Of a stretch of 64,000 bases of DNA, positions 9,815 through 18,801 are shown piece by piece. This stretch comes from Rhizophagus irregularis (lineage: Eukaryota > Glomeromycota > Glomeromycetes > Glomerales > Glomeraceae). The translations under genes and the position numbers were made by a program. A model generated the notes under the pieces. That model saw nothing but the letters and a program-made list of their open reading frames with translations, did no database searches and was not told the origin of the DNA. Within the stretch, counting starts at the first letter, position 1. Each line of letters begins with the position of its first letter. Where the stretch lies: contig NC_089452.1 of the NCBI RefSeq assembly GCF_026210795.1, positions 62,001-126,000 of the forward strand, written 5' to 3'.

Positions 9815-12800
9815 ATGGAATGGTACCATCAATGGGAAAGTGAATATAGAACACATAAAGAGGAACACGAACTAGGAACAGAAGAATTGGACGAATGTTT
9901 AAATTGTGAATTGTGTCATCCGATAGTAAATGAACCAATAGTGTTCAAGAAATTTTGGGACGCATTATTTAAATTTGAAGATGCAATAATAATATATAAT
10001 GATGTAACAATTAAAGGATTATTAGATTTATTAAGTATGGATAATTCAGAAAGAGAAGATACAATACATAAGGGGAAATGTAGAGACATAATGGATAGAA
10101 TAACGGAGTCAATAAGATATAGGATACAACCAAAAATAAAAGAAAAGAGATTACGAACGATCATATTAGTGATTGTAAGGGATTGTATTGAAAGAAATCT
10201 GGGGAATGAAGTATTTGATAGATTAATTGGAAATCCTGAATTAATAGAACACAAATATATTTTGGAAGATTGGGATGTTGAAAGAAGGTTTGAGAAATTT
10301 TGGCAATGGTATAGAATCACATCGAAAGAAGTTGGACCATTACGAGTAAAGATGGGAGCAATAAAGACATTTAGAGAATTACTATATGAAGAAGAAGGAA
10401 TAGCTATGAATGAGGAGAAAGTAAAGGAACTAATGTCCGATATAGAATATGAGAACATAAATATAGAAAATGTTCACGAATATCACAAGAATATGGTACA
10501 AAAGATAATAAGAATATTTATAGATACTAGGAGTTTTACAAAAGAACCAGAAGATTCAGAAAGTGAAGATAGTCCAGCAAGTTACGAATTAGAAAATAGT
10601 TCTGAGGAAGAATTAGAGATAATAATAGGAGACAAATCATGGAAATTTAGTGAATTAAAAAGAAGGACAAGTTCTATGGATGAAGATCAATTGAGGTACA
10701 TTTGGAAGATAGGAATAAAGTTGATGATAGAAATGGATATATTGGTAACGAAAACATTTATAGATAAAGTCCAAGAGATAGGGGAAATGGATGAAAGGGA
10801 AAAAGAATTGAAGATAAGGGAATGGTTAGAAAAAGAAACAGTAATATGTAAAAGATGCGGTAATAGAAGGTTCGAAATGGACAAAACAGATAATGAATGT
10901 AGGGAATGTATTAAAGAAATGCAGAAAGATGAACAAGATGAGTTAGCAGAATTAAAAGATGAGATAGAAAAGTTAGGATATGAAATAGATGTATCAGAAA
11001 TTCAAAGAATGAAGAGTTTTGGAGTAAATAATCGAATATTAATAACAGAAGAATTTATAATGGAATATATGGGAATAATAGAATTGGAAGATAAAGAATT
11101 AAGAAGAGAAATTCATAAGTGGTTAAATGAGAATACAACTTGGTGCGAAAGGTGCGAAATAAGATGGATGAATAATATGTTTAGATTTGGAGGAACTGTA
11201 TGCAAAGATTGTGAAGAAGAAGATGTTGATGAAATTGATGATCGAGTAAAGAGATTGCAAAAGATTTTTGAAGATATTGGAACAATGATAACTGAAGAAG
11301 AATTGTTAAGATTAACTAGTATGGGATATACAGACGGAGAAATTTTAGATAAAGAATTTATTGAAATCTTTCAAGAAAATAAGAATGAGTCGGAAAAAGA
11401 ATTGAAGAAAAAGTTAGATAAGTTGTTGAAAGAACAAGCAGGAATAATAGATAGTGAAGAAAGTGGTGAAAAGAGTGATAATGAAGAATCAGAAGAAGAT
11501 AATACAGATGATTCAGAAAAGACTGGAGAAATATTAAGTTCGGATGAAATATGGGATGAAAATATTGAAAATTTTAATGAAGAAGAATTTGAAGATGAAA
11601 TTGAAAATGTTATAAATAGAGGAGATATTGACTTAAGTCAAAACTCAGATACGAATAGTTCATTAAATATTAAAAATTCTGACAACGAAAGTGAATTATC
11701 TGATTACAATTTACGAGATTTATTTCAAGAGAATATATTGAATATGGCAACCGAGAATCAAATAAAAAGAGTAATAGAGAACGCTTTAGGTTATCCAGCT
11801 AATACTTTGAATGCAGCAATAGGAGCAGGAGCGAGTTTGATAGATAGAATTGAAAATGCAGGGAATGAAGCAGGAGGAATGGTTAGTGTACCACTCTTTT
11901 ATGGAAAAGAAGACGAAGATGTTAACGATTGGGTTAGACAATTTGAGGTAGCATTTACAGCAGTCGGAAAAGCAGCAGGAGCTAATGGTGTAAGACAAGC
12001 GGCATACGCAGCAGCACATTTAAGAGGGGCAGCATCACAATGGTATAATGAAATGAAAGAAGTAAATGCAGGTAACTTAGTGAATTGGGCGGATGCAGAT
12101 AATGATAATGATTTAAAGCATAGAATAAAAAGGAGATTTACTAGAGAGGATGTCAGAAGAAAGAAAATGCAAGAATTAAGAAAAATTCGACAAGGAAAAA
12201 ATGAAAATGTTGAGGAATACACAGGAAGATTTAGACAAATATTAAGGATAGCAACTAGAGGACATGCCTTAGCAGATGATTGTCAAGTAGATTATTATAT
12301 TGATGGATTGGAACCAGCAATAGGGTATCAAATTAGAAGACAGAATCCGGGGAACTTAAATGGGGCAATAGAAATGGCAGAAAGAGAAGAAAGTGCAAGG
12401 GACGAATTTTATAGGAAAACAATAGGTTTACCAGTTAGTACAAAGATAGACATCGGAAGAGATGATAATAGACAAAATATGTTCACAAAACCATTGAACG
12501 AAAATTATGAGGACGAATTAGTCAAAGCGTTTGAGGAAAAGGCAAGAATTAGTAAATTAGAAGGACTGGTATCAAATATAGAGAGAAGATTAAATAATGA
12601 TAATAATAGGTATCGATCAAATATGGGAAGGAGATTAAATGATGGTAATAGGAATAGTTATCAATCAAATCAAAAAAGGGTACCGACATGCTATACATTT
12701 GGTAGAGTCGGTCATTATTCAAGAGAGTGCCCGGAGAAAAGAAGGAATGCAAGAGTAAATATGATGGACGAATATGATGACCAAGAAGAATATGATTATA

Positions 12801-13123
12801 ACGGATATGAAGATGAGGAACCACAATACGGTGAAATGTATTATACACAAGGTTATTACGATGATTATGAAGATAGGGAATTGAATTATTATAATGAATT
12901 ATACGCAAAAGATAACGCAGTAAAAGGAAGAAGACAAACGAGGAGAACGAGTCCAATAGTGGGATATAAAAATAATAATGAAGAAGGAAATTTACAAGAA
13001 GAATTAAGAGAAGCGGGAAATAGAATGGATGATAGAGAAATACCAAGTGGAACAACAACACGCCCGAAAGGACAGAACAAAATAATGTACACAGAGATAG
13101 TCAAAATTGGGATAATCCAATAG
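9815..13123 (+). CDS. Gag polyprotein with long N-terminal zinc-ribbon extension
   Basis: 1102 residues. The C-terminal half (from about M644, nt 11744) is a Ty3-type Gag: a capsid-like helical region with VPLFYGKEDEDVNDWV and the RRFTREDVRRKKMQEL block, then a CCHC-knuckle position at about 959. The knuckle reads C-Y-T-F-GRVGH-YSRE-C, so its second Cys is Phe. The N-terminal 640 residues are not normal Gag. They contain three diverged repeats (about 291-365, 393-466, 494-542); the first two end in a C-x2-C...C-x2-C zinc ribbon (C345/C348/C362/C365 and C444/C447/C463/C466). An acidic Ser/Glu/Asp-rich linker (about 545-640) follows. The tail is Asp/Glu/Tyr-rich. Whether translation starts at 9815 or a second protein starts at M644 cannot be told. 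Confidence 0.88.
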   Translation: MEWYHQWESEYRTHKEEHELGTEELDECLNCELCHPIVNEPIVFKKFWDALFKFEDAIIIYNDVTIKGLLDLLSMDNSEREDTIHKGKCRDIMDRITESIRYRIQPKIKEKRLRTIILVIVRDCIERNLGNEVFDRLIGNPELIEHKYILEDWDVERRFEKFWQWYRITSKEVGPLRVKMGAIKTFRELLYEEEGIAMNEEKVKELMSDIEYENINIENVHEYHKNMVQKIIRIFIDTRSFTKEPEDSESEDSPASYELENSSEEELEIIIGDKSWKFSELKRRTSSMDEDQLRYIWKIGIKLMIEMDILVTKTFIDKVQEIGEMDEREKELKIREWLEKETVICKRCGNRRFEMDKTDNECRECIKEMQKDEQDELAELKDEIEKLGYEIDVSEIQRMKSFGVNNRILITEEFIMEYMGIIELEDKELRREIHKWLNENTTWCERCEIRWMNNMFRFGGTVCKDCEEEDVDEIDDRVKRLQKIFEDIGTMITEEELLRLTSMGYTDGEILDKEFIEIFQENKNESEKELKKKLDKLLKEQAGIIDSEESGEKSDNEESEEDNTDDSEKTGEILSSDEIWDENIENFNEEEFEDEIENVINRGDIDLSQNSDTNSSLNIKNSDNESELSDYNLRDLFQENILNMATENQIKRVIENALGYPANTLNAAIGAGASLIDRIENAGNEAGGMVSVPLFYGKEDEDVNDWVRQFEVAFTAVGKAAGANGVRQAAYAAAHLRGAASQWYNEMKEVNAGNLVNWADADNDNDLKHRIKRRFTREDVRRKKMQELRKIRQGKNENVEEYTGRFRQILRIATRGHALADDCQVDYYIDGLEPAIGYQIRRQNPGNLNGAIEMAEREESARDEFYRKTIGLPVSTKIDIGRDDNRQNMFTKPLNENYEDELVKAFEEKARISKLEGLVSNIERRLNNDNNRYRSNMGRRLNDGNRNSYQSNQKRVPTCYTFGRVGHYSRECPEKRRNARVNMMDEYDDQEEYDYNGYEDEEPQYGEMYYTQGYYDDYEDRELNYYNELYAKDNAVKGRRQTRRTSPIVGYKNNNEEGNLQEELREAGNRMDDREIPSGTTTRPKGQNKIMYTEIVKIGIIQ

Positions 13124-13455
13124 GACCAGAAAATTATAATTATGGTCGTCGACCCATGACAAAAGACGGAAGATTTTATAAACCAATGTTCACAAGAGAA
13201 GGCAAAGTATTTTACCCTGGAATGCGGCAAGACGAATCTGGAAATTGGGCTAGAACAAAGCCATCAGGATCAGGAAAGCCCAGAGAATATGGACCGAGAT
13301 TAACTGATGAAATACCACCTTACGACATTGTGGGAGACGTGAAAAATTGTAGAGCGAATATAACATTTGGTCAAATAATAAATGAGAATCCTAGGTATCA
13401 TAAACAATTGAGAGAAGGAACATATAGACCAAGAAGTATGAGCGAAAAAAATTGA
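13036..13455 (+). CDS. Gag-Pol linker in the -1 frame
   Basis: An open frame beginning after the TAG at 13033-13035, overlapping the Gag end in the -1 frame and ending at TGA 13453-13455. From 13087 it reads as natural protein (RDSQNWDNPIGPENYN, PPYDIVGDVKNCRANITFGQ). The latter block commonly precedes the protease in this group of fungal Ty3 elements. The same frame continues after the TGA into the protease, so one stop separates linker and protease. It is probably reached from Gag by a -1 shift between 13036 and 13123, but I see no clear slippery heptamer. Confidence 0.6.
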   Translation, partial: RNTKWNNNTPERTEQNNVHRDSQNWDNPIGPENYNYGRRPMTKDGRFYKPMFTREGKVFYPGMRQDESGNWARTKPSGSGKPREYGPRLTDEIPPYDIVGDVKNCRANITFGQIINENPRYHKQLREGTYRPRSMSEKN

Positions 13456-13464
13456 CTACACTCG

Positions 13465-13968
13465 GTGGAAACTATGAAAAATGAGGAAAAAAGAACTACA
13501 GCAATGAGAACAGAATTGGAAGTTGAAGATCAACTAGTGAATGTAATAATAGATACTGGAGCAGCAGTAAGTGTGATAACAGATAAATTAAGAAGAAGAT
13601 TGAATATACCTATATTTGGAAAAAGTAAATTTAGATGTACAATAGCAAATGGGCAAAAGATAGCAGCGTTAGGAAAGGCGAATATAACTTTGAGATACAA
13701 AGATGAATTAGAAATACTGAAAGAAGTTGAAGTAATCGATTCAGAAGAAGAGGATCTAATTTTGGGAAATGACATATGGAAGTTGTATAATGCAAAAATA
13801 AATTTTGAAGATCATACCTTAAGAATAGAAGAACAGGGAGAAGTAATAACGATTCCAGTAGGATACGAAAGGGAAGTAGTATATGAAAGTGAGGAGAGCG
13901 AGGACGACGAAGAATATGAAAGTAACGATGAAGGAGAGGTATTCAGAATGCACCAGAATTTTAAATAG
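13465..13968 (+). CDS. Retropepsin-type aspartic protease
   Basis: 167 residues from the first ATG; in the same frame as the upstream linker. The active-site motif I-I-D-T-G-A-A has its Asp at residue 30 (nt 13552). A second conserved block, LILGNDIW, lies near residue 96, as in Ty3-type proteases. An acidic tail follows. It would cleave Gag and Pol during particle maturation. It ends at TAG 13966-13968 and the next block is in another frame. Confidence 0.85.
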   Translation: METMKNEEKRTTAMRTELEVEDQLVNVIIDTGAAVSVITDKLRRRLNIPIFGKSKFRCTIANGQKIAALGKANITLRYKDELEILKEVEVIDSEEEDLILGNDIWKLYNAKINFEDHTLRIEEQGEVITIPVGYEREVVYESEESEDDEEYESNDEGEVFRMHQNFK

Positions 13969-14003
13969 AGAGTCTTGGCTCTGAAGAGAGAGAGACGGAA
14001 AAG

Positions 14004-14178
14004 ATGCTAGAACCAAGTGAAAAATTTATGCAAAAACTAAGTATAGGGGAAGTAGAAGAACCAATTTGGGAAAATATGATAAAATTACTATTAGAATACC
14101 AAGATATTTTGGAATACGACGAGGAAATAGAAGGAAGAACAAAAGCAGCGCAGCATGAGATAAAGATAAAAGAGGGGT
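14004..14178 (+). pseudogene. Protease-RT connector, frame-shifted
   Basis: Starts MLEPSEKF and ends AAQHEIKIKEG then TAG. Ty3 RTs normally read H-x-I-x-T-G-x-x-x-P-I-x-Q-R-x-Y here. The second half of that motif (VEPIKQRRYKE) is present one frame away, starting at about 14177, at a run of four Gs (gaggggtag). One missing G would join the two. I read this as a one-base deletion or a sequencing error in a homopolymer; recoding is possible. Confidence 0.65.
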
Positions 14179-16084
14179 AGAACCAATAAAGCAAAGAAGA
14201 TACAAAGAAACAGATGAAAAGGCAAAATTTATAAGCGAAGAAGTGGATAAATTGTTGAAACAAGGAAGGATAAGGAAATCAAAAAGTCCATGGAGTTCAC
14301 CTGTTACATTAGCAGGAAAGAAAATGGGAAAATATAGATTCTGTATTGATTACAGAAAGTTAAACAAGATAACTATAATGGATAGTTTTCCTTTACCAAG
14401 AATGGATGAATTATTAGACAAATATAGAAAAGCAAAATGGATTTCAAGTATAGATCTAGCGGCAGGATTTAATCAGGTAGAAATGAAAGAAGAAGACAAA
14501 GAAAAAACAGCATTTGTATGTTCGAAAGGATTGTTTGAATATAATGTAATGCCATTCGGTTTAACGAATGCACCAGCAACATTTCAAAGATTAATGGATG
14601 AAATATTAGAAGAATACATAAACGATTTTGTAGTAGTATATATTGACGATATCATGATATATTCAGAAAATTTAAAAGACCATATGGAACATGTGGAAAA
14701 AGTATTAAAGAAGTTACAGGAGAATAATTTAATAATAAAATTAAAGAAATGCAGATTTTTGGAAAGAAACATAGAATTTTTAGGACATATAGTAGGAAAT
14801 GATGGATTAAGGCCAGACGATAAGAAGATAGAAAAAATAAAAGAAATGAAGGCACCAACAACAGTGAAAGAAGTAAGATCATTTTTGGGACTTTGTTCAT
14901 ATTACAGAAAATTTGTGAAGAATTTTTCAAAGATAGCAAGACCAATAAGTGATTTGAGAAAGAAGGGAATACCTTTCATTTGGGGAAGAGAACAACAAGA
15001 AGCGTTTGAAAAGTTGAAAGAAAAGTTAATACAATATCCAATATTGCGACATCCAGATTGGAAGAAAGAATTTCTATTGATAACAGATGCATCAGGAAAA
15101 GGATTAGGTGCAGTATTAAGCCAAAAAGACGAAAAAGGAAAAGAAGTAGTAATAGCATATGCAAGTAGAAGTTTATTACCAGCAGAAGAGAATTATCCGA
15201 TAACAGAATTGGAATGTTTAGGAATAGTTTGGGGAATTCAACATTTTCATAAATATTTGATCGATAGAAAATTTAAAGTAATAACAGATCACAATGCATT
15301 AAAAGGATTAATGAATGCAAAGATACTGAAAGGAAAAAGAGCAAGATGGGTAATGGAATTACAGCAATATAATTTTGAAGTAATACATAGATCAGGAAAA
15401 GAAAATACGAATGCTGACGCATTAAGTAGGTTATTAAAGATAGTAGAGGACCAACCAGAAATAGTAATAATTGATGGAGTAGATGGATTAGGGAAAACAA
15501 GTATAGTACAAAATTTAATTAAAGAGTGGGAAAAGCAAGGATTAAAAGTAAGATTCAACACTTATAAGAGAAGAAGAAAAGATAAAGATGAATTTTATGA
15601 ATCAAAGATGGAGACAGAATGGAAATTTAGAAAAGAAGTAGTAGAACAAATAAACAGAAGAATGTTAGAATATGATGAAGATACAGATATAATAATTTTA
15701 GACAAATCACCATATTGCGAATATTATTATCAAAAGACGAAAAGTTTTGACAGAGGATTAATTACTCCACATGGAAATCATGAGATGGAAAAAGAAATAT
15801 TCAGATTGAAAGAAATGATAGATAAATCAATAGTGATATTTTTAGAAAAAGATGGCGATGTATGTTGGAAAAATTACATCGGAAGAGAAACAAAGAAAAC
15901 GGAAAAATCATCATATCCAACACTAAAGAAGGATGAATATCTGGACATGGTTAAAATGTTTGAAGAAAATCAGAGTGTGTACAAAGATACCAAAAGATAC
16001 AGTCGGGTAAAAGTTAAAAATGACAATAATAGTTGGAGAAAAGTATTTAAAGAGGTGGAGAAATGGAGAAGAGCACAGGACTAA
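14177..16084 (+). CDS. Reverse transcriptase - RNase H - thymidylate-kinase-like fusion
   Basis: Open from about 14177 (first ATG 14243, residue numbers from there, 613 residues). RT: SIDLAAGFNQ (D71), MPFGLTNAPATFQ, YIDDIMIYS (D135, D136). RNase H: ITDASGKGLGAV (D282), TELECLGIVW and ITDHNALKG, ending at ADALSRLL near residue 398. Then, with no stop, comes a P-loop kinase domain of about 200 residues: IVIIDGVDGLGKTS (Walker A, G412-T419, K418), IIILDKSPYCEYYYQ (D487-K-S, the position of the DR[YS] motif of thymidylate and deoxynucleoside kinases), then a hydrophobic strand IVIFLEKD and a basic LID-like GRETKKTEK. The family would phosphorylate dTMP or a deoxynucleoside. Activity and substrate are inferences. 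Confidence 0.92.
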   Translation, partial: VEPIKQRRYKETDEKAKFISEEVDKLLKQGRIRKSKSPWSSPVTLAGKKMGKYRFCIDYRKLNKITIMDSFPLPRMDELLDKYRKAKWISSIDLAAGFNQVEMKEEDKEKTAFVCSKGLFEYNVMPFGLTNAPATFQRLMDEILEEYINDFVVVYIDDIMIYSENLKDHMEHVEKVLKKLQENNLIIKLKKCRFLERNIEFLGHIVGNDGLRPDDKKIEKIKEMKAPTTVKEVRSFLGLCSYYRKFVKNFSKIARPISDLRKKGIPFIWGREQQEAFEKLKEKLIQYPILRHPDWKKEFLLITDASGKGLGAVLSQKDEKGKEVVIAYASRSLLPAEENYPITELECLGIVWGIQHFHKYLIDRKFKVITDHNALKGLMNAKILKGKRARWVMELQQYNFEVIHRSGKENTNADALSRLLKIVEDQPEIVIIDGVDGLGKTSIVQNLIKEWEKQGLKVRFNTYKRRRKDKDEFYESKMETEWKFRKEVVEQINRRMLEYDEDTDIIILDKSPYCEYYYQKTKSFDRGLITPHGNHEMEKEIFRLKEMIDKSIVIFLEKDGDVCWKNYIGRETKKTEKSSYPTLKKDEYLDMVKMFEENQSVYKDTKRYSRVKVKNDNNSWRKVFKEVEKWRRAQD

Positions 16085-16144
16085 AAATATAGAACATATA
16101 ACGAAAATAACAAATTCGGAAGTAGAATCAATTAAGAAAATACC

Positions 16145-17371
16145 ATGGAAGAAAATAATTACAAGAGTATAATAGACAATATCGAAAAAGAGAATAAGTA
16201 TGAATTGAAAGAGGGAATTTTATATAGAGTGAAAGGACAAAACAAATTTAGAGTAATCAAGGATTATGAATACGAGGGATTAATGTATATGATGCATGAT
16301 AATGAATTATCAGGACATTTTGGAATAGAAGCGACATTAGATAGAATAAAAGAAAATTATTGGTGGAAAAATATGAAGGAAGATGTAGAAGAATATGTAA
16401 GGACATGTTGGAATTGTCAAATGAGAGGAAAACCAAGAGGAAAGAACGAATTGATGCCAATAAAGATAAATGAACCATTTGAAATGATTGGGATAGATAT
16501 AGTTGGACCATTAAAAGAGGCAGAAAAGGGAAATAAGTACATTGTAGTAGCAATGGATTATTTTACGAAATGGCCTGAGGCTGCACCACTAAAAGAAGCT
16601 ACAGCAAAAGAAGTGGTAGAATTTATTTGGAGAGACATAATTTGTAGACATGGATGTCCAAAGAAAATAATTAGCGATAGAGGGACTCACTTTAACAATA
16701 AAATGATGGAGGAATTAGTAGAAAGATGTGGGATAAATCATAGATTAAGTACACCATATAGGCCACAAACAAATGGTTTGGTCGAAAGATTCAATAAAAC
16801 TTTATGCGAAGGATTAGCCAAATTAGGAGAAGAAAACTGGGATAAACATATACCATCCGTATTATTTGCATACAGAACAAAGAAGCAATCGTCAACAAGA
16901 ATTAAACCTTTTTATGCAACATACGGAAGGAGAGCGAAATTACCATTAGACAAAGATGAAAACAAGATAACATTAGCTGATAGAGTAAAAATACTAATTG
17001 AGGAGCTACCAGTAATAAGAAGAAAAATAAAAGAGAACGTGGAAGAAGCTCAAGAAAAACAAAAACAACAACATGACAAAAGAGGAATTAGGAAACTTAA
17101 ATTTGAAATAGGAGAAAAAGTATTATTATACGAAGCGTGGAGAGAAAAACAATGGTCTGGAAAATTACAGAACAAATGGAAAGGACCATATTTAATTCAC
17201 GAAGAATTTGGAAATGGGGCATATAAACTCAAAGAATTGGATGGAAGAATACTAAAAACACCACAAAATGGAGAATGGTTAAAGAAATTTTATGATCGAG
17301 GGAGATTTACACCAAAAATAGTAATTAAAGGAAAAGAGGTATTCGATAAGACCCGAGTTCGATTCGAGTAA
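16145..17371 (+). CDS. Ty3-type integrase with GPY/F module
   Basis: 408 residues. The N-terminal H-H-C-C zinc finger ends in RTCWNC (about residues 50-100). The catalytic core has D118 (GIDIVGP), D178 (ISDRGTHF) and E214 (LVERFNKTL), which gives the exact D,D-35-E spacing. The C-terminal KWKGPYLI...GNGAYKLKELDG is the GPY/F module. No chromodomain follows. It is in the same frame as the RT-kinase block but separated by TAA codons at 16082 and about 16133; the intervening residues look coding in another frame (NIEHITKITNSEVESIKK). So this may be a separate ORF or a broken Pol. Confidence 0.92.
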   Translation: MEENNYKSIIDNIEKENKYELKEGILYRVKGQNKFRVIKDYEYEGLMYMMHDNELSGHFGIEATLDRIKENYWWKNMKEDVEEYVRTCWNCQMRGKPRGKNELMPIKINEPFEMIGIDIVGPLKEAEKGNKYIVVAMDYFTKWPEAAPLKEATAKEVVEFIWRDIICRHGCPKKIISDRGTHFNNKMMEELVERCGINHRLSTPYRPQTNGLVERFNKTLCEGLAKLGEENWDKHIPSVLFAYRTKKQSSTRIKPFYATYGRRAKLPLDKDENKITLADRVKILIEELPVIRRKIKENVEEAQEKQKQQHDKRGIRKLKFEIGEKVLLYEAWREKQWSGKLQNKWKGPYLIHEEFGNGAYKLKELDGRILKTPQNGEWLKKFYDRGRFTPKIVIKGKEVFDKTRVRFE

Positions 17372-17432
17372 AATATTATGGATAAGACACGAGTTCGATT
17401 CTATCAAAGTTATTTGTGAGGTCACAAATAGC

Positions 17433-17446
17433 GAAGAGGGGGATAA
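17433..17446 (+). promoter_or_regulatory. Polypurine tract
   Basis: gaagaggggga directly before the 3' LTR: the expected plus-strand priming site. Confidence 0.8.
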
Positions 17447-18540
17447 TGTAAACGGTCGAATATCAAGCATGAAATATGATAAAATTCAACTACCAAATGT
17501 AATTGCCAAATATCAAGAACGAACAAATTAATGGTGAATCGGCGTAGACGGATAAATAATTAGCCGAAAAGGATAAACATTTAGGAAGAGTAATGATCTA
17601 CATGATGTAATATTTATCAAATGATTGACAAGGAACCAATAGGATAATTAGAGTCGATCAATTGCGGCTTAGCAATCTTTAACAATAAGAACAATTAGAA
17701 AGAATAATTATAAGCCACAAAAGATAGATTATAAGCGAAACACATAAAGCAAGTTAAAAGAACATATAAAATAATGTCAGAAAAATTAAAGAACATAAAA
17801 TAATATAAAAGATAATATAAAAAGATAGTATAAAGATGGAACGTAAAAGATAATATATTAAAAAGAACATATATAAAAAGATAATATATTAAAAAGAATA
17901 TATAAAAGATAGCATATTAGAAGATAGCGTATTTAAAATATAGATAGTATATTAGAAAGATAGTTCAAAGATAATATGTAAAAGAACATAAAAGATAGTA
18001 TATAGATAGAATAGAAAGTAGTGTAAATTTGTATAAATAGAGAACGGAATTCAAAGTAATTCCACAGTTCTCATCCACAGAACTCAATAAAAATATAAGT
18101 TTCATTTAATTATTCGTTAGTAAAGTTTAATATTAATTAAAGGTAATAGGTTCGCCCTAAACTTTAATTAATGTTCGCTTAATTAATTTTAATTGAATAA
18201 AATGGAAATTTTAAGATGAATTAAATATACGCTTTTGAAAAGTAATAATTCGTAGCGAGAGCTATTGAAGTTTGAAATTAAAGGTAAAAGTGGATATAAT
18301 TTGGGGAAAATTTAGAGAAGTTAAATTTTATTTTATATCGTTCAACGTTTTATATTACTAACGCTATTTATGTCGTGAACCAAGAATGTTGTTGTATGTT
18401 GTTCGTTGTTTATGTTGTTTGATAATTATGCTGTTCGTTTATTTGTTCGTTCGTTCGTTTATTCGTTCGTTTGACCATGGGAATGCCCGTTCGACGTGGC
18501 AACTCTGTAAATTGATGACAGAGGGAATTGGGGGATCTCA
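17447..18540 (+). repeat. 3' LTR
   Basis: 1094 bp, TG...CA, followed by the target duplication ACGA and then the resumed satellite. TATA at 18032-18040. Confidence 0.96.
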
Positions 18541-18640
18541 ACGACATGGTTACGATATCAAATAAATGTCAAATATTTTTGTAATATTAATTCAATGTTA
18601 ATACGACATCACTACGATGTGATTATGTGATAATATTTAC
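18541..18640 (+). repeat. 73-bp satellite, right flank
   Basis: Continuation of the unit interrupted at 7096: acgacatggttacgatatcaaat, then a further partial unit, which decays after about 18625. Confidence 0.82.
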
Positions 18641-18801
18641 ATCGCATAATGATCGCTGCGATATCGCAGAGATATCGAACTAATCAATGTCGAATAAATA
18701 TAGTTACGACTAACTTAACGACGTTGAATCTATTTTTTATCAAAATATCGTAATGATATCGTAATGATATCATTGCAATATCTAATCAATATCGATTGTA
18801 A

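Larger units (their letters stand above)
7097..18540 (+). mobile_element. Complete Ty3-type LTR retrotransposon with kinase domain in pol
   Basis: Two 1094-bp LTRs (7097-8190, 17447-18540) begin TGTAAAC and end ATCTCA. The 4-bp target duplication ACGA is at 7093-7096 and 18541-18544. A candidate primer site tggtgcatgctcgc follows the left LTR by 2 nt, and a polypurine tract (about 17433-17443) precedes the right LTR. The order Gag, protease, RT, RNase H, kinase-like domain, integrase, with a GPY-type C-terminus, places it in the Ty3 superfamily. I saw four LTR differences, all transitions, so the insertion is young. Coding blocks occupy three frames (see findings). Confidence 0.95.

Noticed and set aside
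9916-10458. Long minus-strand frames opposite Gag and Pol
   Set aside because: Shadows of the purine-rich plus-strand genes; compositions such as Ser/Phe/Ile-rich are typical of complement reading.
13081-13123. Programmed -1 slippery site between Gag and the protease frame
   Set aside because: Overlap exists but no X-XXY-YYZ heptamer followed by a stable hairpin could be pointed out; left as a question, not a feature.
17349-17400. cgagttcgattc repeated twice near the integrase end, like a tRNA T loop
   Set aside because: No other tRNA parts; it is the coding end of the integrase and its short downstream duplication.
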